Below are positions 13,122-15,706 of a stretch of 15,706 nucleotides of DNA, piece after piece. Position numbers and translations under genes: made by a program. The number at the start of each line of letters is the position of its first letter. Position 1 is the stretch's first letter. Origin of the DNA: Alphaproteobacteria bacterium (GTDB lineage: Bacteria > Pseudomonadota > Gammaproteobacteria > JAGOUN01); the NCBI GenBank assembly GCA_021151585.1, contig JAGKWX010000033.1, forward strand, positions 1 to 15,706, given 5' to 3'. The notes beneath the pieces are model-generated. The model worked only from the letters and a program-made list of their open reading frames with translations, had not been told where the DNA came from and did no database searches.

Positions 13122-14131
13122 TGATGTTTACGCCTGGGGCGATGGGTTTGCTCGCCCCTATTAAGCATTTGCTTGATGATAATCAAGTTTCCGAAATTTT
13201 AATTAATAGACCACATGAAGTTTTTTTTGAAAAAAATGGCATATTAGAAAAAATTATTGTTGAATCCTTAACAGAGCGACATTTATTACAATTATTTCAA
13301 TTGATTGCCGGCGAAAGTGAGCAAATATTTAATGAAATTCACCCATTATTATCTGCAAATTTAATCGATGGCTCACGTGTTCAACTAGTTTTACCGCCAA
13401 CATCACTATATCCAACATTGTCAATTCGTAGAAAAGTAGTAAAAAACTTTTCTTTAGTCGATTATGAAAGCTTAGGATTTTATGATTCTGTAAAAAATTT
13501 TTCATTTGATATGACTTATGAAAATTTGCCAGAATCGGAAAAGTTATTAGTTGAGTTATATACAGCCAAAAATTGGCATGAATTTATAAAAAATGCAATT
13601 TTTTTTAAAAAAAACATAGTCATTTCAGGTGGAACTTCAAGTGGAAAAACCACATTTCTTAATGCCTGTTTACAACAAATCGACCACAATCAACGAATTA
13701 TTATTCTAGAGGATACTCGTGAACTAGATATTCCACATGAAAATCGTGTCCAGTTATTAGCTTCTAAAGGTGGACAAAGTAAGGCTCAAGTTACTATGCA
13801 AGATTTAGTGCAGTGTTGCTTACGTCTTCGCCCTGATCGTATTATTTGCGGTGAAATTAGAGGCAAGGAAATCCTTGATTTTTTAGCTGCAAGTTCAACC
13901 GGTCATCAAGGTTCAATGACGAGTATTCACGCTAATAATCCAGCTATTGCTTTTATGCGCATGACGCAAATGTATAAATTAAATAATGTACCATCGATGA
14001 CAGACAATGATATTGTGCGTGAATTAAAAACGGTTATTGATGTTATTATTCAAATTGAAAAAACGCCTGTAGGCAGGCGTGTTCAAAGTATTTATTATAA
14101 ACACCCTCTAAAACAAAAAATTTCAGTGTAA
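13121..14131 (+). CDS. virB11: VirB11 traffic ATPase
   Basis: The protein has 336 residues and is a hexameric cytoplasmic ATPase that works with VirB4. All catalytic motifs are present: Walker A GGTSSGKTT (170-178), Asp box EDTREL (197-202), Walker B region DRIICGEIRG (239-248) and His box TGHQGSMTSIHANN (260-273). The usual proline of the His box (GHPGS) is a glutamine here. The ATG at 13121 overlaps the virB10 stop by one base; a second ATG at 13124 is equally possible. It is the last gene of the operon. virD4 does not follow; a noncoding stretch and an insertion sequence do. Confidence 0.97.
   Translation: MMFTPGAMGLLAPIKHLLDDNQVSEILINRPHEVFFEKNGILEKIIVESLTERHLLQLFQLIAGESEQIFNEIHPLLSANLIDGSRVQLVLPPTSLYPTLSIRRKVVKNFSLVDYESLGFYDSVKNFSFDMTYENLPESEKLLVELYTAKNWHEFIKNAIFFKKNIVISGGTSSGKTTFLNACLQQIDHNQRIIILEDTRELDIPHENRVQLLASKGGQSKAQVTMQDLVQCCLRLRPDRIICGEIRGKEILDFLAASSTGHQGSMTSIHANNPAIAFMRMTQMYKLNNVPSMTDNDIVRELKTVIDVIIQIEKTPVGRRVQSIYYKHPLKQKISV
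14058..14080 (-). terminator. Intrinsic terminator on the minus strand inside virB11
   Basis: ACGCCTG (14063-14069), loop TAGG and CAGGCGT (14074-14080) form a perfect 7-bp GC-rich stem. It is preceded on the plus strand by six A residues (14058-14063). Read on the minus strand it is a tight tetraloop hairpin followed by six T, the canonical form. It would stop transcription leaving the transposase gene before it runs further antisense into virB11. On the plus strand it has no T tract. Confidence 0.6.
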
Positions 14132-14266
14132 AATTACTTTGTCAACCGAGGTAATGCCACGCACATTTTGTAGATTATTAAAATTATTTGCGACATATAT
14201 GAACTATCCCGTTTTGCAAGCTAATTTTTAAACGATGTTATAGATTTAAGTTGCTGTCATATATTC

Positions 14267-14461
14267 GGCGTTCAAGTTAAACTTGCGCCCTGATGTAAAT
14301 CCGCACTCTTTCTCCTTATCAGAACCATGGCATTAAAGTGCCGTGTCGCAAAACAGGTTTTAAAAGAGTTGGTTTAATCTATTAACCATCATCAAAAAAT
14401 CAACTAAAGCAAACTCATGATATATTATTTTACATTTAACTTAAGCGCTTAATATTGCGTA
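14267..14461 (-). ncRNA. Candidate IS1111-type guide (bridge/seek) RNA region
   Basis: IS110-family transposases use a structured noncoding RNA from the element's end. In the IS1111 group it lies 3' of the transposase, which here is this stretch read on the minus strand. It is hairpin-rich (stems at 14371-14387, 14326-14345 and 14267-14289) and immediately follows the transposase stop. The minus-strand bases around 14311-14345 (the ATGCCATGGTTCTGATAAGG segment) look familiar from IS1111-type ends, but this is from memory only. Exact RNA ends and guide loops cannot be read without related copies. Confidence 0.4.
14426..14442 (+). repeat. 17-bp direct repeat flanking the secretion operon, right copy
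   Basis: This is an exact copy of 4720-4736. It lies 20 bases from the transposase stop codon, abutting the TTAAGCGCTTAA palindrome, probably inside the insertion sequence. Confidence 0.9.
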
Positions 14462-15496
14462 TCAAGCTGCCGCCCATTTTTGATTAGCATCAAATTCTTT
14501 ACCTGTTTTTAATAATGCCCAAATAATTCGTGCATTTTTATTAGCGAGCGCAACAGCCGCTTTGTTAAAACTAAGCATTGCTTTTTTGTTTGTCAGCCAT
14601 TCACCATATTTATTGTTCGTATTTTTATAGTGACTTAATGCTGCTCTTGCTCCATGAATGAGTAACGTGCGTAAATACCTATCGCCTCGTTTACTGATGC
14701 CGAGCAACACTTGCTTATTGCCACTAGATGACTGCCGTGGAACTAAACCCAACTATGCGGACATATGTCGACCATTTTCAAATTCGTTGGCATTAGGCAC
14801 GGCAGCAACTATCGCTGTTGCCGTTAATTCACTAATTCCTGGTATACTTAAAATGCGTCGACATTGATCGTTGTCTTTGCAAATAGATTTTATTTTCTTG
14901 TCCATATTTTTAAGTTTTTCTTCTATCTCAATTAATTCACTATATAGTTCTTGCATCAATTCACGTGACAATGCTGTTAGCTCATTACTCTGATTATCAA
15001 TCACTGCACGCAAGTACTTTTTTACCTTAAGTGCGCCCATTGGGATGGTAATACCATATTCCAAATTCAGCCCTCTAATTTCATTGATTAAGGCCGTACG
15101 ATTTCTGACTAATTGACTTAGTACGCGATGTAGCGATTGGATATCCTGTTGTTCAACCTGCTTGATGGGAACAAAACGCATGGAAGGTCGACTCGCTGCT
15201 TCCACAATAGCTTCTGCATCATTTGCGTCATTTTTATTTGTTTTAACAAATGGCTTTACAAACTGGGGGCTAATGAGCTTCACATTGTGCCCAGTCTTAT
15301 GAAAAACTCTCGCCCAGTAATTGGACCCACCACAAGATTCCATCACAATAGTGCACTGAGGTAAATTGCCCGCAAATTCAGCTAACTTATTACGTTCAAC
15401 TCGTTTCTTTAGTACAGACTTACCTTGACCATTAACTCCATGCAATTGAAAAACATTTTTTGCCAAATCTATACCTAATACGTTAATATTTGTCAT
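14462..15496 (-). pseudogene. IS110/IS1111-family transposase interrupted by an amber codon
   Basis: This is a 344-codon frame on the minus strand, starting at ATG 15494-15496 behind GGAG (15505-15508); an upstream in-frame ATG at 15530-15532 is less likely. The N-terminal RuvC-like DEDD domain has D10 (GIDLAK), E53 (MESCGGSNYW), D90 and D93 (KNDANDAEA). A long helical region follows, then the Transposase_20 domain (SIPGISELTATAIVAAVPNA). At codon 248 TAG (plus-strand CTA, 14753-14755) replaces the Trp expected in NGRHMSAWLGLVPRQ. The frame is otherwise intact through SSSGNKQVLLGISKRGDRYL to the stop. The lost part contains the family's conserved serine region, so the product is probably inactive unless the amber is read through. 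Confidence 0.88.
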
Positions 15497-15607
15497 TATG
15501 GATTCTCCGCTTTTATTGAATAAATGTAACATATTTATTCTGGCTCATTACGAAGTCTATTTAAAGATAGAGGATCCATACCTGATAAATTGAAAAAATC
15601 AATGATT

Positions 15608-15638
15608 ATTATATAAACTCTCCGCTTTAGTGTTACAA
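15608..15638 (-). promoter_or_regulatory. Candidate transposase promoter
   Basis: On the minus strand TTGTAA (15633-15638) and a perfect TATAAT (15608-15613) are 19 bases apart, about 110 bases upstream of the transposase start. The -10 is strong; the -35 and the spacing are poor. The remaining bases to 15706 hold no gene I can see. Confidence 0.35.
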
Positions 15639-15706
15639 TCTTAGTCTCAATCGCGTAAGCAACCTTCCAGTTTAATAGGGGGGATGGTTCATTACATTAG
15701 AACTCC

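Larger units (their letters stand above)
14132..14461. other. Noncoding region between virB11 and the transposase
   Basis: These 330 bases lack a credible gene and show no remnant of virD4. Bases 14132-14266 hold nothing I can name. From 14267 onward inverted repeats are dense: GGCG..CAAGTTaAACTTG.CGCC (14267-14289), CATGGCA/TGCCGTG (14326-14345), GGTTTAAT/ATTAACC (14371-14387) and the 12-base palindrome TTAAGCGCTTAA (14441-14452). The latter part probably belongs to the insertion sequence. Confidence 0.65.
14267..15640 (-). mobile_element. IS110/IS1111-group insertion sequence, limits approximate
   Basis: The element is defined by its DEDD transposase (14462-15496) and the structured noncoding stretch on its 3' side. 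The limits given are estimates: the hairpin at 14267-14289 on one side, and on the other the AT-rich leader with a promoter candidate near 15608-15638. The resulting length, about 1.4 kb, suits the IS1111 group. Members lack ordinary terminal inverted repeats and usually make no target duplication, so the ends cannot be fixed from one copy. A short repeat, TCTCCGCTTT, occurs at 15504-15513 and 15619-15628. Confidence 0.5.

Noticed and set aside
14126..14215. A 26-codon minus-strand stretch ending at the virB11 stop reads like a protein C-terminus (NLQNVRGITSVDKVIL), loosely like the end of a BON domain.
   Set aside because: It is preceded by an in-frame stop, is very short, and the resemblance is too weak to separate from chance. 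A protein profile search of the stretch could revive it.
14132..14461. Possible decayed virD4 downstream of virB11.
   Set aside because: No frame contains Walker motifs or other coupling-protein features, and the stretch looks like structured noncoding sequence.
1..15706. CRISPR array, tRNA or rRNA genes.
   Set aside because: No regularly spaced direct repeats and no cloverleaf or rRNA-like conserved sequence were seen. The repeats present are explained by IS remnants and a short tandem repeat.

Overview
The window looks like a piece of an AT-rich gammaproteobacterial genome. Legionellales or a related intracellular or host-associated lineage is my best guess. This is inference from three things: the Lvh/VirB-like type IV secretion cluster, the IS1111-type transposase closely resembling those of Coxiella and Legionella, and the low GC with many small secreted or membrane proteins. 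Nothing in the window fixes the species, or whether it is chromosomal or plasmid-borne; an apt housekeeping gene argues for chromosome.

Left part (1-4343) is a patchwork. Two remnants of one IS6-family insertion sequence, in the same orientation and sharing 83 identical bases, flank a small minus-strand gene for a secreted, cysteine-rich protein that ends in a C8 homopolymer. Next come a minus-strand DMT/EamA-type transporter, a divergently transcribed multi-pass membrane protein with a Ser-Pro hexamer repeat at its N-terminus, an exported protein resembling DUF3108, and, convergent with it, apt (adenine phosphoribosyltransferase).

The central part (about 4620-14131) is a single plus-strand type IVA secretion operon: virB2, virB3, virB4, virB5, two small lipoproteins (the first a candidate VirB7), virB6, virB8, virB9, virB10, virB11. 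Most genes overlap or are a few bases apart, implying one transcript with translational coupling; the one real gap (8750-8829) holds a hairpin. A plausible sigma-70 promoter and an 18-base palindrome precede virB2. Together the products account for the pilus (B2, B5), inner-membrane platform (B3, B6, B8), outer core (B7-like, B9, B10) and two ATPases (B4, B11). The B1 transglycosylase and the VirD4 coupling protein are not in the window, so cargo (DNA or protein) cannot be decided.

The right part (14132-15706) is an IS110/IS1111-group insertion sequence on the minus strand. Its transposase is interrupted by one in-frame amber codon exactly where the family usually has Trp, just before the serine-containing C-terminal motif. 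The noncoding stretch between the transposase and virB11 is rich in hairpins and sits where IS1111-group elements encode their guide (bridge/seek) RNA. An intrinsic terminator reading on the minus strand is embedded in the 3' end of virB11 and could stop IS transcription from running antisense into the secretion operon.
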